Assembly: GCF_001420605.1 (NCBI RefSeq)
Contig: NZ_LJIZ01000008.1
Coordinates: forward strand, 124,001-188,000
Reading direction: 5' to 3'
Source of the DNA: Bacillus sp. FJAT-25509
GTDB lineage: Bacteria > Bacillota > Bacilli > Bacillales > Bacillaceae_G
DNA length: 64,000 nucleotides
This document shows positions 15,977 to 25,059 of the stretch, piece by piece. Within the stretch, counting starts at the first letter, position 1; each line of letters starts with the position of its first letter. Below the pieces are notes generated by a model. The model made no database searches. It worked only from the letters and a program-made list of their open reading frames with translations, and had not been told where the DNA came from. A program made the translations under genes and the position numbers.

Positions 15977-16831
15977 ATGAATGCACTAAATGGCGGTTTA
16001 ATCATGTTAAAGGAAATGCTATATAAACTTCCACCTTCTGAGAGAAGGGCGGCTAAATATATAATTGAAAACCCGGAAAAATCAATTCAATATACAGTTT
16101 TTGAACTTGCAGAAAAAAGTCAAACAAGTAACTCTGCAATTATTAGATTATGTCGCTCATTAGGCCTTAAAGGCTTTCAAGAACTTAAGCTACGAATTGC
16201 AGGTGATATCATCACGACAACAGAGGTAGGGTCAAGAGATATCAATTTAGGAGAATCAACTGCTTCCATCATTAAAAAGATGACGAACAACAATATTCAG
16301 GCAATTAAAGATACTAGCGATATTATTAATGTGAGTGATTTAGAGGAAGCAGTACAAGCTTTAACAAAAGCTAGAAATATATATTTCTTTGGAGTAGGTG
16401 GCTCAATGGTAGTTGCCTTAGATGCACAACAAAAGTTCTTGCGTATAAAAAAATATACATCTGCATTTACTGATTTGCATTTGTTAGCTGTTCAAATAGC
16501 GAACCATGAGGAGAATGATGTCTTAGTAGGAATTTCATTTTCTGGAGAAACACTAGAGGTTCAAAAAGCTGTTCAAATTGCCAAGGAAAACGGTGTTAAC
16601 ACTATTAGTATCACGGGCTTTGGTTCGAACTCTGTATCAAACTTAGCGGACATTAAATTATTCAATTCTCCACATCGTGAAGCAACATTTCGAAGTGGAG
16701 CAACGTCATCAAGGATGGCTCAACTACATGTCATCGATATTTTATTTATGGCTGTCGCAACACAAGAGTACGATCAAACAATTCAGTATATCGATCAAAC
16801 AAGAACGGCTATTTCTTCTTTAAAAAAGTAA
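15977..16831 (+). CDS. murR: MurR/RpiR-family regulator
   Basis: A 284-residue regulator: N-terminal RpiR helix-turn-helix (LAEKSQTSNSAIIRLCRSLGLKGFQELKL, residues 45-75) and a C-terminal SIS sugar-phosphate-binding domain (YFFGVGGSMVVALDAQQKF, VGISFSGETLEVQKA). MurR proteins sense MurNAc-6-phosphate and repress MurNAc-use genes. The N-terminus with GGL before the LPPSE motif resembles Bacillus MurR, which supports the ATG at 15977 rather than 16004. It has its own transcription unit behind murQ and is the obvious candidate to control this cluster. Confidence 0.88.
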   Translation: MNALNGGLIMLKEMLYKLPPSERRAAKYIIENPEKSIQYTVFELAEKSQTSNSAIIRLCRSLGLKGFQELKLRIAGDIITTTEVGSRDINLGESTASIIKKMTNNNIQAIKDTSDIINVSDLEEAVQALTKARNIYFFGVGGSMVVALDAQQKFLRIKKYTSAFTDLHLLAVQIANHEENDVLVGISFSGETLEVQKAVQIAKENGVNTISITGFGSNSVSNLADIKLFNSPHREATFRSGATSSRMAQLHVIDILFMAVATQEYDQTIQYIDQTRTAISSLKK

Positions 16832-16874
16832 ATAATGTAGGTTTACGGATAAAACAGAGAATAGGCAATTTAAT

Positions 16875-16913
16875 AAAAAGCACAAGGAAATCAATATTTC
16901 TTGTGCTTTTTAT
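16875..16913 (+). terminator. Terminator after murR
   Basis: AAAAGCACAAG stem with its complement and a T-run. Confidence 0.85.
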
Positions 16914-16979
16914 TTTAAAGAGAGTTATTATGATGGGCAGTTAGGTGCTCAAAAAAATGAAAGGGTAAGTTGGTAGAAT

Positions 16980-17111
16980 ATGGTTAACATCAAAAATACA
17001 AAGGAGGATTAGAAAGCTGCTTGGGAAGGCAGAAATAACGAAAATGCTATTGTGATTGGTGTTGTCCAATCACTTTGGCCAGGGAACTGTTTAGTGGTCA
17101 TAAAGTTTTAA
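16980..17111 (+). pseudogene. Possible relic of a short gene
   Basis: Reading from the ATG at 16980 gives MVNIKNTKED, a TAG, then a protein-like continuation KAAWEGRNNENAIVIG and QSLWPGNCLVVIKF before TAA. The TAG could derive from TGG. The family is not recognised and the stretch is short, so this may be chance. Confidence 0.25.
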
Positions 17112-17208
17112 TAGTATAGTGCAAAATTTTTATTGCACATAGCTAATTATTGAAGGATACTAATAAAGGATTCACTATAACGAACGGAAAAAGAGGGGAA
17201 AGAACATT

Positions 17209-18567
17209 ATGATGAAAAAGGGTATTTTATCTTTAGCAACTTTAGGTTTATTAGCTTCACCATTATCTTTCACAACTGCTCATGCAGAAGGAAACGGGTA
17301 CAATCTATCAAAGAATATGATTGAACATCTTGGAAACGAAATTAAATACTCACGGTCTTTTTCAGTAAAAAACATTAATAAAATGGGTATTCTTAGTAAT
17401 TCCACAAGTTCAGACGATGATTTTATTTTTGAGACAGAGCCAAATGAAGAGTTTGCAACTGCAGATAATACTTCCTTCAAAAAACCGTTAATTGGCCAGT
17501 TACTTTCAACAGATGAGTATTATGATTATGATTTACATAAAGTAGTCGTACCAAATGATGGACTATTATATGTAGCTGGTTATACTGATTCTACTAATAT
17601 TGATCTATCATTTTTAGCTTGGGAAAAAGGTTATGTTGAAAGTAATAGATTACAATATTTAGATAATTGGGAAGAAGACGGGATTGAATACCAAGTATAT
17701 CAGGCAAAAGCTGGTACATATTATGTAGAAGTTTACGATAATGATCAAGAACAAGACATTGACAATAATACAGAAGATGACCAATATGTGATCGCGACTG
17801 GATTTGAGGACAATGTAGCACCAATTAAACCTTCAGTAAATAAAGTTGATAATAATGATCTAGTGGTTACTGGAAAGGCTGAAGCCAATTCTACTGTAAC
17901 AGTTAAAAACGGTAGTACGGTATTAGGAACTCCTACAAAAGCAACATCAACTGGAACTTATTCGGTTAAGATTCCTGTTCAAAAAGCTGGAGTAACTTTA
18001 AGTGTTTATGCTAAAGATGCAGCTGGGAATACGAGTGTTGCTGGGACAACAAAAGTTGTTGATGTTATTGCGCCTGCAAAGCCAATTGTTAACAGAGTTG
18101 ATAATAACGATGTAGTTGTAACAGGTAAAGCGGAAGCTGGTTCTACTGTTGCGATTAAAAGAGGGACAACAACACTAGTGACTGTAAAGGCTACAACTTC
18201 TGGAACATATACAGCGAAAATCGCTGTTCAAGTAGCTGGCACTAAATTAACAGTAACAGCTAAAGATGCTGCAGGAAATACAAGTGTGGCAACTACTGTA
18301 ACTGTCGTTGATGTAATTCCTCCAGGAAAACCAACAATTAATAAAGTAGACGACAATGATTTAAAAGTAACTGGAAAAGCTGAAAAAGGTTCAATTGTGA
18401 CGGTTAAGAAAGGTTCTACGGTATTAGGATCTGCAACAACTAACACTAGTGGAGTTTATTCAGTTAGTATCAAAGCACAGAAAAAAGGAACAGTCATTTC
18501 TGTAACTGCAAAAGATAAAGCAGGAAATACTAGTGCTGCTGCAACATATACTGTTGTAAAACATTAA
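17209..18567 (+). CDS. Secreted protein with PPC-like domain and three Ig-like repeats
   Basis: 452 residues with a signal peptide (MMKKGILSLATLGLLASP, probable cleavage after AHA at residue 26). Residues 80-200 begin ETEPNEEFATADN and end AGTYYVEVYDND, the look of a bacterial pre-peptidase C-terminal (PPC) domain. Three tandem repeats of about 83 residues follow, each with KPxVNxVDNNDxVVTGKAE and AKDAAGNTSVA, the Big_6 type of bacterial Ig domain. No sortase motif or catalytic domain is present, so it is probably released or loosely wall-bound. A function in adhesion or as an exoenzyme accessory is inference. SD GAGGGGAAAG. Confidence 0.85.
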   Translation: MMKKGILSLATLGLLASPLSFTTAHAEGNGYNLSKNMIEHLGNEIKYSRSFSVKNINKMGILSNSTSSDDDFIFETEPNEEFATADNTSFKKPLIGQLLSTDEYYDYDLHKVVVPNDGLLYVAGYTDSTNIDLSFLAWEKGYVESNRLQYLDNWEEDGIEYQVYQAKAGTYYVEVYDNDQEQDIDNNTEDDQYVIATGFEDNVAPIKPSVNKVDNNDLVVTGKAEANSTVTVKNGSTVLGTPTKATSTGTYSVKIPVQKAGVTLSVYAKDAAGNTSVAGTTKVVDVIAPAKPIVNRVDNNDVVVTGKAEAGSTVAIKRGTTTLVTVKATTSGTYTAKIAVQVAGTKLTVTAKDAAGNTSVATTVTVVDVIPPGKPTINKVDDNDLKVTGKAEKGSIVTVKKGSTVLGSATTNTSGVYSVSIKAQKKGTVISVTAKDKAGNTSAAATYTVVKH

Positions 18568-18579
18568 TATTTCCATGAG

Positions 18580-18609
18580 AGCCAAGGATTTATTCCTTGG
18601 CCTTTTTAT
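18580..18609 (+). terminator. Terminator after the secreted Ig-repeat gene
   Basis: GCCAAGG / CCTTGGC stem followed by CTTTTTAT. Confidence 0.88.
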
Positions 18610-18639
18610 TGTGTAAATTATGACGCATAGAAGGGCAGT

Positions 18640-18674
18640 AAAAAACACAAGGATTAGGTTCCTTGTGTTTTTTT
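18640..18674 (-). terminator. Terminator after glcF
   Basis: AAAAACACAAGG stem with its complement, A- and T-runs on both sides, directly past the glcF stop. Confidence 0.85.
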
Positions 18675-18678
18675 AGAA

Positions 18679-20013
18679 TTAATTTGCTTTATATTCAGCA
18701 GCTTTTAAAAGTAAATCAACAATGTGTACAACTTCCACTTGTTCTGATTGATTCTCTCGATCTACACCTAGCTTCATTTGTAATAAGCATCCAGGGTTAG
18801 CTGTTACAATTGTAGTAGCTTGTGTTTTTGTTGCTTGCTTCATCTTGTAATCTAGTATTTGCATCGACATTTCGGATTCGACGATATTATAAATACCAGC
18901 TGAGCCGCAGCAACGATCTGCATCTTTCATTTCGTGATAGTATACATTTTGTATTGACTTCAATAATGTTCTTGGAGCGGAAGCGGTTTTCATAACATTT
19001 CTTAAATGGCATGAATCCTGATACGTAATGATTTGTTCTGGTAAACTTAATTTTACTTTATTATGAAACTCAACTTCTACTAGAATTTCTGAAATATCTT
19101 TTAGTTTATTTTTAAACGAAAGAGCTCGATCTTTCCAAATTGGATCGTCTTTAAGAAGATGATCATAGTCAATTAGGAAACCACCACAGCCACCTGCATT
19201 TGTAATGATATAATCTACACCGAGATTTTCGAAGGCTTCGATGTTTTTCTTTGCCATATCTTTCGCAATCGACTTTTCACCACTATGACCATGTAATGCA
19301 CCACAACACGCCTGGTCTTTTGGAATGACAATTTCACAACCAGCCAATTGTAAAAGCTTCATCGTTGCATTGTTTGTTTCTAAGAACATTGTATCCATTA
19401 AACATCCAGAGAAAAATGCAACCTTCTTTACTTTCTCTTTTAATGGTGGCAAATAGTCAGGGCGTGACTTCATTTGTTTCATAGTTGGGACCTTAGGTAA
19501 AACCTTTTCCATTGCAGATAAATTGTTTGGAATCAGCTTCATAATACCAGCTTTTCTTGCTACGACTTGAAGGCCTGTTCGTTGATATAAGCCTAATAGA
19601 CCAACTGCAAGTCTCATACGTTTTTGATGCGGGAAAAGTTCTTTAAATACGACTTTACGAACAGCTCGTGCAGGAAGTGAATGTTTTTTGTGTTGAGCAA
19701 TAATATCTCTAGCTTCTTCTAGTAAATGACCGTATTTCACACCAGAAGGGCAAACAGGCTCACATGCACGACATCCAAGACATAGCTCAAGTGTACGTTC
19801 CACATCTTCATCTGGTTCAATTAATCCGTCCGTTACTGCTTTCATTAAAGCGATGCGTCCACGTGGTGAGTGTGATTCTTTTTGACCGGATTCAATATAA
19901 GTTGGACAGCTCGGTAAACAAAAACCGCATCGCATACAGTTTAAAAGCTCATCTTCGTTCATACGCTCTTTAAATTGTAGACCAATAGCTTGTTGTTCTT
20001 GAAGTGTTGTCAT
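18679..20013 (-). CDS. glcF: Glycolate oxidase iron-sulfur subunit
   Basis: A 444-residue (Fe-S)-binding subunit that passes electrons from the flavin subunit GlcD. Two 4Fe-4S motifs are near the N-terminus (CMRCGFCLPSCPTY at about 22 and CLGCRACEPVCPSG at about 73), and two CCG domains follow (ACCGALHGHSG and RCCGSAGIYNI). Its start overlaps the end of glcD by four bases, so the two are translationally coupled. The pair corresponds to B. subtilis ysfC-ysfD. It oxidises glycolate or a related 2-hydroxy acid such as lactate at the membrane. Confidence 0.93.
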   Translation of the reverse strand: MTTLQEQQAIGLQFKERMNEDELLNCMRCGFCLPSCPTYIESGQKESHSPRGRIALMKAVTDGLIEPDEDVERTLELCLGCRACEPVCPSGVKYGHLLEEARDIIAQHKKHSLPARAVRKVVFKELFPHQKRMRLAVGLLGLYQRTGLQVVARKAGIMKLIPNNLSAMEKVLPKVPTMKQMKSRPDYLPPLKEKVKKVAFFSGCLMDTMFLETNNATMKLLQLAGCEIVIPKDQACCGALHGHSGEKSIAKDMAKKNIEAFENLGVDYIITNAGGCGGFLIDYDHLLKDDPIWKDRALSFKNKLKDISEILVEVEFHNKVKLSLPEQIITYQDSCHLRNVMKTASAPRTLLKSIQNVYYHEMKDADRCCGSAGIYNIVESEMSMQILDYKMKQATKTQATTIVTANPGCLLQMKLGVDRENQSEQVEVVHIVDLLLKAAEYKAN

Positions 20014-21422
20014 TTTGACACCACCATTCTTTTACGACTGTCTTTTGCAAAGACTTTGCCTGGGTTCATTATATGATTCGGATCTAAAGCTGATTTGACA
20101 GCGAGCATTGCGTTAATTCCTTCTTTACCAAGCTTTAACTCAAGGTAAGGTGCTTTTACGATTCCAACACCGTGTTCACCTGTAATCGTGCCACCAAGTT
20201 CAATTGCTTTTTCAAATATCTCTGCAAATGCCATTTCTACTCGTTCCATTTCTTCGTGATCACGAGCATCGGTAGGACAAGTAGGATGTAGATTTCCATC
20301 GCCTGCATGACCGAATGTACAAATTTTTACATTATGTTTTTCAGCAATCACATTAATTGCTGAAACCATTTCAGCAATTTTAGAACGAGGGACAGTTGCA
20401 TCCTCTAAAATTGTTGTTGGTCTTAATTGTGCAAGAGCTGAAAGAGCAGAGCGTCTAGCCGTTCGTAATGCTACTGCTTCTTCTTCAGACTTAGCTACAC
20501 TAACTGAAATACATTGTTCTTGCTGACATATTGATTTTATTAATTCGATATCTCTGTCTACAACTTCCTTAGGACCATCTTGCTCAATTAATAAAACGGC
20601 TTTTACATCGGTCGGTAGCCCAATCTGTGCAAAATTTTCAACTACTTCTAGAGTAGGTTGATCCATAAATTCAAGGGAAGTAGGGATAATTTTATTAGCG
20701 ATAATTTTAGAAACCGTTTTGGCTGCATCTTCCAAGCTATCATATAATGCAAGCATTGTTTTTTTCGTTTCTGGCATTGGAATAAGCTTTAATGTAGCCT
20801 CGGTAATAATACCTAAAGTTCCTTCAGAACCAACAAATAAACGAGTAAAATCATATCCAGCAACATCTTTTGCTAGCTTTCCACCAGTTCGAATAATGTC
20901 TCCGTTTGCTAATACGATTTCAAGAGCAATGACGTAATCACGTGTTACACCATATTTTAATCCACGTAAGCCACCTGAATTTTCATTAATATTTCCACCT
21001 ATTGTAGAAATTTTCATTGAGCTTGGATCTGGCGGATAAAATAAGCCTTTTTCTTCAATTGTATTAATCATATCAAGAGTGACTACACCAGGCTGAACTG
21101 TAATAGTTAAGTTTTCTTCATCTATCTCAAGAATATTATTTAAGTGTTTAAATAAGATAACGATACCACCATCTGTTGGACAAGTACCACCGCATAAATT
21201 CGTTCCAGAGCCTCTAGGGACAATCGGAATGTGATTTTCGTTACAGATTTTCACGATTTCGGATACTTCTTTAGTCGAACGAGGACTAATGACTGCATCC
21301 GGAAGAGCTTGCAAATTCGGTGTAGCGTCATAAGAATATACGAGTCTCTCTACTTTTGAATCATCATAATTTTCTTTTCCAACAATTGCTATAAAACTTT
21401 GTGCAATGTCATTTGTAATCAT
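20010..21422 (-). CDS. glcD: Glycolate oxidase FAD subunit
   Basis: A 470-residue flavoprotein of the FAD-linked oxidase family (GlcD/D-lactate dehydrogenase type). The FAD-binding PCMH domain contains VPRGSGTNLCGGTCPTDGG and DPSSMKISTIGGNINENSGG, and the C-terminal cap has GHAGDGNLHPT and GEHGVGIVKAPYL. Oxidises glycolate to glyoxylate, or another 2-hydroxy acid. It overlaps glcF by four bases. The CdaR-type regulator gene lies upstream on the same strand, separated by a terminator, which suggests local control by a small acid. Confidence 0.94.
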   Translation of the reverse strand: MITNDIAQSFIAIVGKENYDDSKVERLVYSYDATPNLQALPDAVISPRSTKEVSEIVKICNENHIPIVPRGSGTNLCGGTCPTDGGIVILFKHLNNILEIDEENLTITVQPGVVTLDMINTIEEKGLFYPPDPSSMKISTIGGNINENSGGLRGLKYGVTRDYVIALEIVLANGDIIRTGGKLAKDVAGYDFTRLFVGSEGTLGIITEATLKLIPMPETKKTMLALYDSLEDAAKTVSKIIANKIIPTSLEFMDQPTLEVVENFAQIGLPTDVKAVLLIEQDGPKEVVDRDIELIKSICQQEQCISVSVAKSEEEAVALRTARRSALSALAQLRPTTILEDATVPRSKIAEMVSAINVIAEKHNVKICTFGHAGDGNLHPTCPTDARDHEEMERVEMAFAEIFEKAIELGGTITGEHGVGIVKAPYLELKLGKEGINAMLAVKSALDPNHIMNPGKVFAKDSRKRMVVSK

Positions 21423-21496
21423 AAATAAATTCCCCCCATTATCTTAATTCAAGTATAAAGAGTTAATAGATGAATTTACTATAGAGGAACATACAG

Positions 21497-21526
21497 AAAA
21501 AACACCATTTACCGGTGTTTTTTTGT
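21497..21526 (-). terminator. Terminator overlapping the regulator stop codon
   Basis: AACACC / GGTGTT stem and T-run; the stop codon of the CdaR-type gene lies within the hairpin. Confidence 0.75.
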
Positions 21527-22627
21527 AGAATCATCTAGTAGGTATGTTCCGATATACAATTTAACTAAATCTTGGATATCTTTCGGATTCAATTTCGTTA
21601 ATTCAGTAATTTTACCTAGGCGATATAGAAGTGTGTTGATATGAATATGTAAGGATTGTGCGGTATTTTTAAGGGATTGATTTTGATTTATATATTCTTT
21701 AATTGTAATAAATAAATCCTCTTCACTTAATATAGGCGCAATTGTCCGTTCTATAAATGTTTTCTTAATCTCTTGCGAAAGTTCCTGCAGAATTAAATCA
21801 ATTGTTAAATCTTCATCAAAAATAATTGAACTTGTTTTTAATGCTACTTTTAATGCGCGAGCCGCTTGATGATATGATTTATGTAATTGTTTTGGAGTGA
21901 TTTGTTGCCCAACGCCCGCAGCAATGGGGGAGTTTAATCGACTTTTTATAATCTCATATAGATCATGTATTCTTTGTAGTTGATGAATATCTTTATTCGA
22001 ATCATCAATTTTCATCAAAAATACAATTCGATTATTGCCCCAACGAACAAATACGTCATCTTTATTTCGATTTGCTAAATCAATTATTAGTTGCCTTGTA
22101 TCGATTGGGACCATATTGGTATTTTCCCATTCAAAAATAATAACCTGCCTAATATAATTTAAATCAATAGTTAGCATAGTAGAACGTTCATAAAAATAAT
22201 CATCCCACTCAATATCTTGAATCCAATCAAATACAAATGCTTCTAAAGTTCTTTGTTGCAAATCAATTTGATCAGTATAATAGTTTTCTCTAATTAATAA
22301 TTCTGTCATCCTACGAAGCATTTCTCCAAAAGGGGAAATTTGCTCGGGATTTCCTGTGATTCCAATTACTCCAACTATTTCATTTTGAAAATAAATAGGA
22401 AGATTAATTCCAGCCTTTACACCATTTAAACGATTTTCATCGTCTGATGTGATCGTAAGCGTTTTTCTTTCATTAATTGCAATTAATGAGCCTTCATGAA
22501 ATGTACCAGTTCGTGCTGGGTCTGTACTTGCTATAATGATGCCATCTGTATTAATAATAATGATATCCTCTTGTATTAACTTTCTAACTTCATTAATGAT
22601 CTTTAATGCCAACTCATCAAGTACCAT
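21509..22627 (-). CDS. CdaR/PucR-type transcriptional regulator
   Basis: A 372-residue regulator. Residues 1-135 look like the sugar-diacid recognition domain (EDIIIINTDGIIIASTDPAR, VIGITGNPEQISPFGEML), the middle is a GGDEF-like fold, and the C-terminus is the PucR-type helix-turn-helix (LKNTAQSLHIHINTLLYRLGKI). It corresponds in position and type to B. subtilis YsfB beside ysfCD. It is likely to activate glcDF in response to glycolate or a related acid; the effector is inferred from context. Confidence 0.87.
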   Translation of the reverse strand: MVLDELALKIINEVRKLIQEDIIIINTDGIIIASTDPARTGTFHEGSLIAINERKTLTITSDDENRLNGVKAGINLPIYFQNEIVGVIGITGNPEQISPFGEMLRRMTELLIRENYYTDQIDLQQRTLEAFVFDWIQDIEWDDYFYERSTMLTIDLNYIRQVIIFEWENTNMVPIDTRQLIIDLANRNKDDVFVRWGNNRIVFLMKIDDSNKDIHQLQRIHDLYEIIKSRLNSPIAAGVGQQITPKQLHKSYHQAARALKVALKTSSIIFDEDLTIDLILQELSQEIKKTFIERTIAPILSEEDLFITIKEYINQNQSLKNTAQSLHIHINTLLYRLGKITELTKLNPKDIQDLVKLYIGTYLLDDSTKKHR

Positions 22628-22863
22628 GTCAAACTCCTATCACAATTGTTACTATTAGTATAATGTAAAATGCCTCATTTCTACTAAAAGTAGTTTGTGA
22701 AAAAGGAAAAAAGTTATGAACTTATCTAGAATGGGCTAAAAATAGGATATGTAATAAAAAAGTGGTAAAGTGTTAAGAGCAGGAATTACAAAAAGATCAG
22801 TACTTTAAAATCTTAACGTAAGAGGAAAATAGTACATACATAGTGTTAGATAAGGAGCAAGAG

Positions 22864-23607
22864 ATGAACAATTATAAATTAGTCATTCAATATGATGGGG
22901 GCCGATATAAAGGCTGGCAAAGGCTTGGTAATGGTGAAAATACAATTCAAGGTAAAATCGAGAATGTAATATCAGAAATGGTAGGAAGAGAAATTGAAAT
23001 TATTGGAAGTAGTCGAACGGATGCAGGTGTACATGCATTTGAACAGGTTGCTAATTTTAAAATAAAAGAGAACATGCCTGAAATAGAAATTAAAAGTTAT
23101 TTAAATCGTTATTTACCTAAAGATATTAGTATAAAGGAAGTTTCAATTGAATCTGACCGTTTCCATTCAAGATATAATACTAGTGCTAAAACGTACATCT
23201 ATAAAATTTGGAATGAAGAATATACGAACCCATTTATGCGCAAATACAGTATGCATGTAGAAGAGAAACTAGATCTTAAAAAAATGAAGGCTGCAGCCGA
23301 GTACTTTTTAGGCGAACACGATTTTACAGCATTCTCAAATGCAAAATCTAAGAAGAAATCAATGGTACGAGAAATTTATTCAATTGATTTCGAAGAGAAA
23401 GACGGATTTATCCAAATAAGAATAAGTGGAAATGGTTTCCTTTACAATATGGTTAGGAAAATCGTTGGGACACTAATTGAAGTTGGAGCAGGTAGATTAC
23501 ACGCTGAAAATATATCGAAAATAATTGAATTAAAGGATCGTGCTCAAGTGAGTAATCTTGCGGATCCTGGTGGTTTATATTTGGAGAAAATTGAATTTAA
23601 ATCATAA
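22864..23607 (+). CDS. truA: tRNA pseudouridine(38-40) synthase
   Basis: A 247-residue TruA. The catalytic aspartate is Asp53 in SSRTDAGVHAFEQ; other motifs are IQYDGGRYKGWQ and GNGFLYNMVRKIVGTLIEVG. It modifies positions 38-40 of the tRNA anticodon arm. The ATG at 22864 follows AAGGAGCAAGAG; the upstream in-frame GTG at 22843 lies before that site and is rejected. In Bacillus the main truA sits in the ribosomal-protein region, so this lone copy may be a second paralogue, which cannot be checked here. Confidence 0.95.
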   Translation: MNNYKLVIQYDGGRYKGWQRLGNGENTIQGKIENVISEMVGREIEIIGSSRTDAGVHAFEQVANFKIKENMPEIEIKSYLNRYLPKDISIKEVSIESDRFHSRYNTSAKTYIYKIWNEEYTNPFMRKYSMHVEEKLDLKKMKAAAEYFLGEHDFTAFSNAKSKKKSMVREIYSIDFEEKDGFIQIRISGNGFLYNMVRKIVGTLIEVGAGRLHAENISKIIELKDRAQVSNLADPGGLYLEKIEFKS

Positions 23608-23612
23608 CTTTA

Positions 23613-23650
23613 AAAAAAGCATTGGAATTTATAAATTCCAATGCTTTTTT
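23613..23650. terminator. Bidirectional terminator truA/MFS
   Basis: A near-perfect palindrome, AAAAAAGCATTGGAATTT plus its complement, between converging genes. Confidence 0.9.
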
Positions 23651-24879
23651 TACTTATATTCGTTATTATTTTTCTTGTTATCCACTACAATACAAGCACT
23701 TTCCTTAAATAAAATCATAAGGAAAAAACCAATCAGCATTAAAATTAGCACGAAATAAACTGAATGAATCCACGTTGACTGCTCGCCTTTAATTAGCTGC
23801 ATCACCCCAATGACAATTACAGCACCTAAATTCCCTGCCATCAAAAGTAGTCCTGTTGCTTCACCGGAAACTTTTTCACCAACTAGCTCTTCCGTAGCTG
23901 ACAGCAGCAAAGCAAAGGCTGGTAAAAATATGAATCCAAGGAGGCTACCTATTACAATTAGAAAAGCAAAATTACCTGAAGTACAAACAGGATAGATTAA
24001 TAGAAGTGAGCCGATAATCGTGACTAATAAAAAGGGCTTTCTTTTACCAACTTTATCTGAAAACACCGGGATCACAATTGAACCAATAATACCGCCTATT
24101 ATTAAAGTGCCACCTACAATTCCGGCTTGTTCTGATGAAATTCCGTACGGTTTTAAGATTTGTTCAAGCCAGGATGTTAATCCATTAAAGACTCCTAAAC
24201 CTAAAAAAGAAACGATGTTTAATAGTAAAAGATTCTTGTTTTTCAATAATTTAAATGTAGTGCTAAAACTTCCTGAAGTACTAGAATTTCGTTTTAATTT
24301 TGAGTTATGGTGACCGATGAAGAAGAAGAGGAGTGTTGCAAAAATTGTTAAAATTGCCATGATGATTAATGTTGGTTGGAATCCAAAATGATCTACAAGA
24401 AGCGGTGTCCCTGCTAAGGCTACTGCCATACCGATGAACATACCGACTGTGCCAATGCCAGTGGCTGTTGCTTGTTTATTTTTAGGAAACCAGTCAACTA
24501 CTAAACTTGATATTGCATTTAAAGTATAAGGCTGGCCAATCGCAATTCCTATTTGACCAATTAGCAAAAATAAGAAGCTTGAATCGAAAATTCTAATAGT
24601 AGAAAAAACGGACATGAAAATGCCACCTAGTAAAATACTAAATCGATATCCAGCTCGATCAATTACCTTACCTGAGTGAATTGAAAATAAAATATAGATT
24701 AATGGAAATACAATTAATAACCAATTAATATCTGACTCAGAAACTTCGTAATGTGATTTTAAATATGAAATTAGAGGTGCAAAATTTAACCAAAGCATTT
24801 GACTAATACCAGCAAGTACAGCAAATGACAGTAAGACATACCAGTTCGATGAGTACTTAACAGCTTTAGTGGACTTCAT
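23650..24879 (-). CDS. MFS transporter
   Basis: A 409-residue major facilitator protein with about twelve membrane segments in two halves. The loop between segments 2 and 3 reads SGKVIDRAGYRF, the usual MFS motif A position, and its counterpart in the second half reads VFSDKVGKRKPF. The arrangement resembles the cyanate/oxalate-type MFS subgroup, but no substrate-specific motif stands out. It is a single gene converging on truA. Confidence 0.88.
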   Translation of the reverse strand: MKSTKAVKYSSNWYVLLSFAVLAGISQMLWLNFAPLISYLKSHYEVSESDINWLLIVFPLIYILFSIHSGKVIDRAGYRFSILLGGIFMSVFSTIRIFDSSFLFLLIGQIGIAIGQPYTLNAISSLVVDWFPKNKQATATGIGTVGMFIGMAVALAGTPLLVDHFGFQPTLIIMAILTIFATLLFFFIGHHNSKLKRNSSTSGSFSTTFKLLKNKNLLLLNIVSFLGLGVFNGLTSWLEQILKPYGISSEQAGIVGGTLIIGGIIGSIVIPVFSDKVGKRKPFLLVTIIGSLLLIYPVCTSGNFAFLIVIGSLLGFIFLPAFALLLSATEELVGEKVSGEATGLLLMAGNLGAVIVIGVMQLIKGEQSTWIHSVYFVLILMLIGFFLMILFKESACIVVDNKKNNNEYK

Positions 24880-25002
24880 TCTAACACTTCCCCAATTTAT
24901 ATTCTAAAAAAAGCGATTTAATAGAATATATGTTACTTCACTAATTAATAACTACTTGTTTACAAATTTGAATAAGCAATTTTTAACTATTTTCTTCAAA
25001 TG

Positions 25003-25052
25003 AATAAACCTCTAAAAGTAGTTTTTTGAACTTCTACTTTTAGAGGTTTATT
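25003..25052 (-). terminator. Terminator after the MalY-type gene
   Basis: An 18-bp stem, AATAAACCTCTAAAAGTA with its complement, and a T-rich flank on the minus strand. Confidence 0.8.
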
Positions 25053-25059
25053 AAATTAA

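Larger units (their letters stand above)
16832..17208. other. Intergenic region with a gene relic
   Basis: Holds the murR terminator, a short broken ORF (16980-17111) containing a TGATTGG/CCAATCA hairpin, and the upstream region of the secreted protein gene. Confidence 0.5.
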
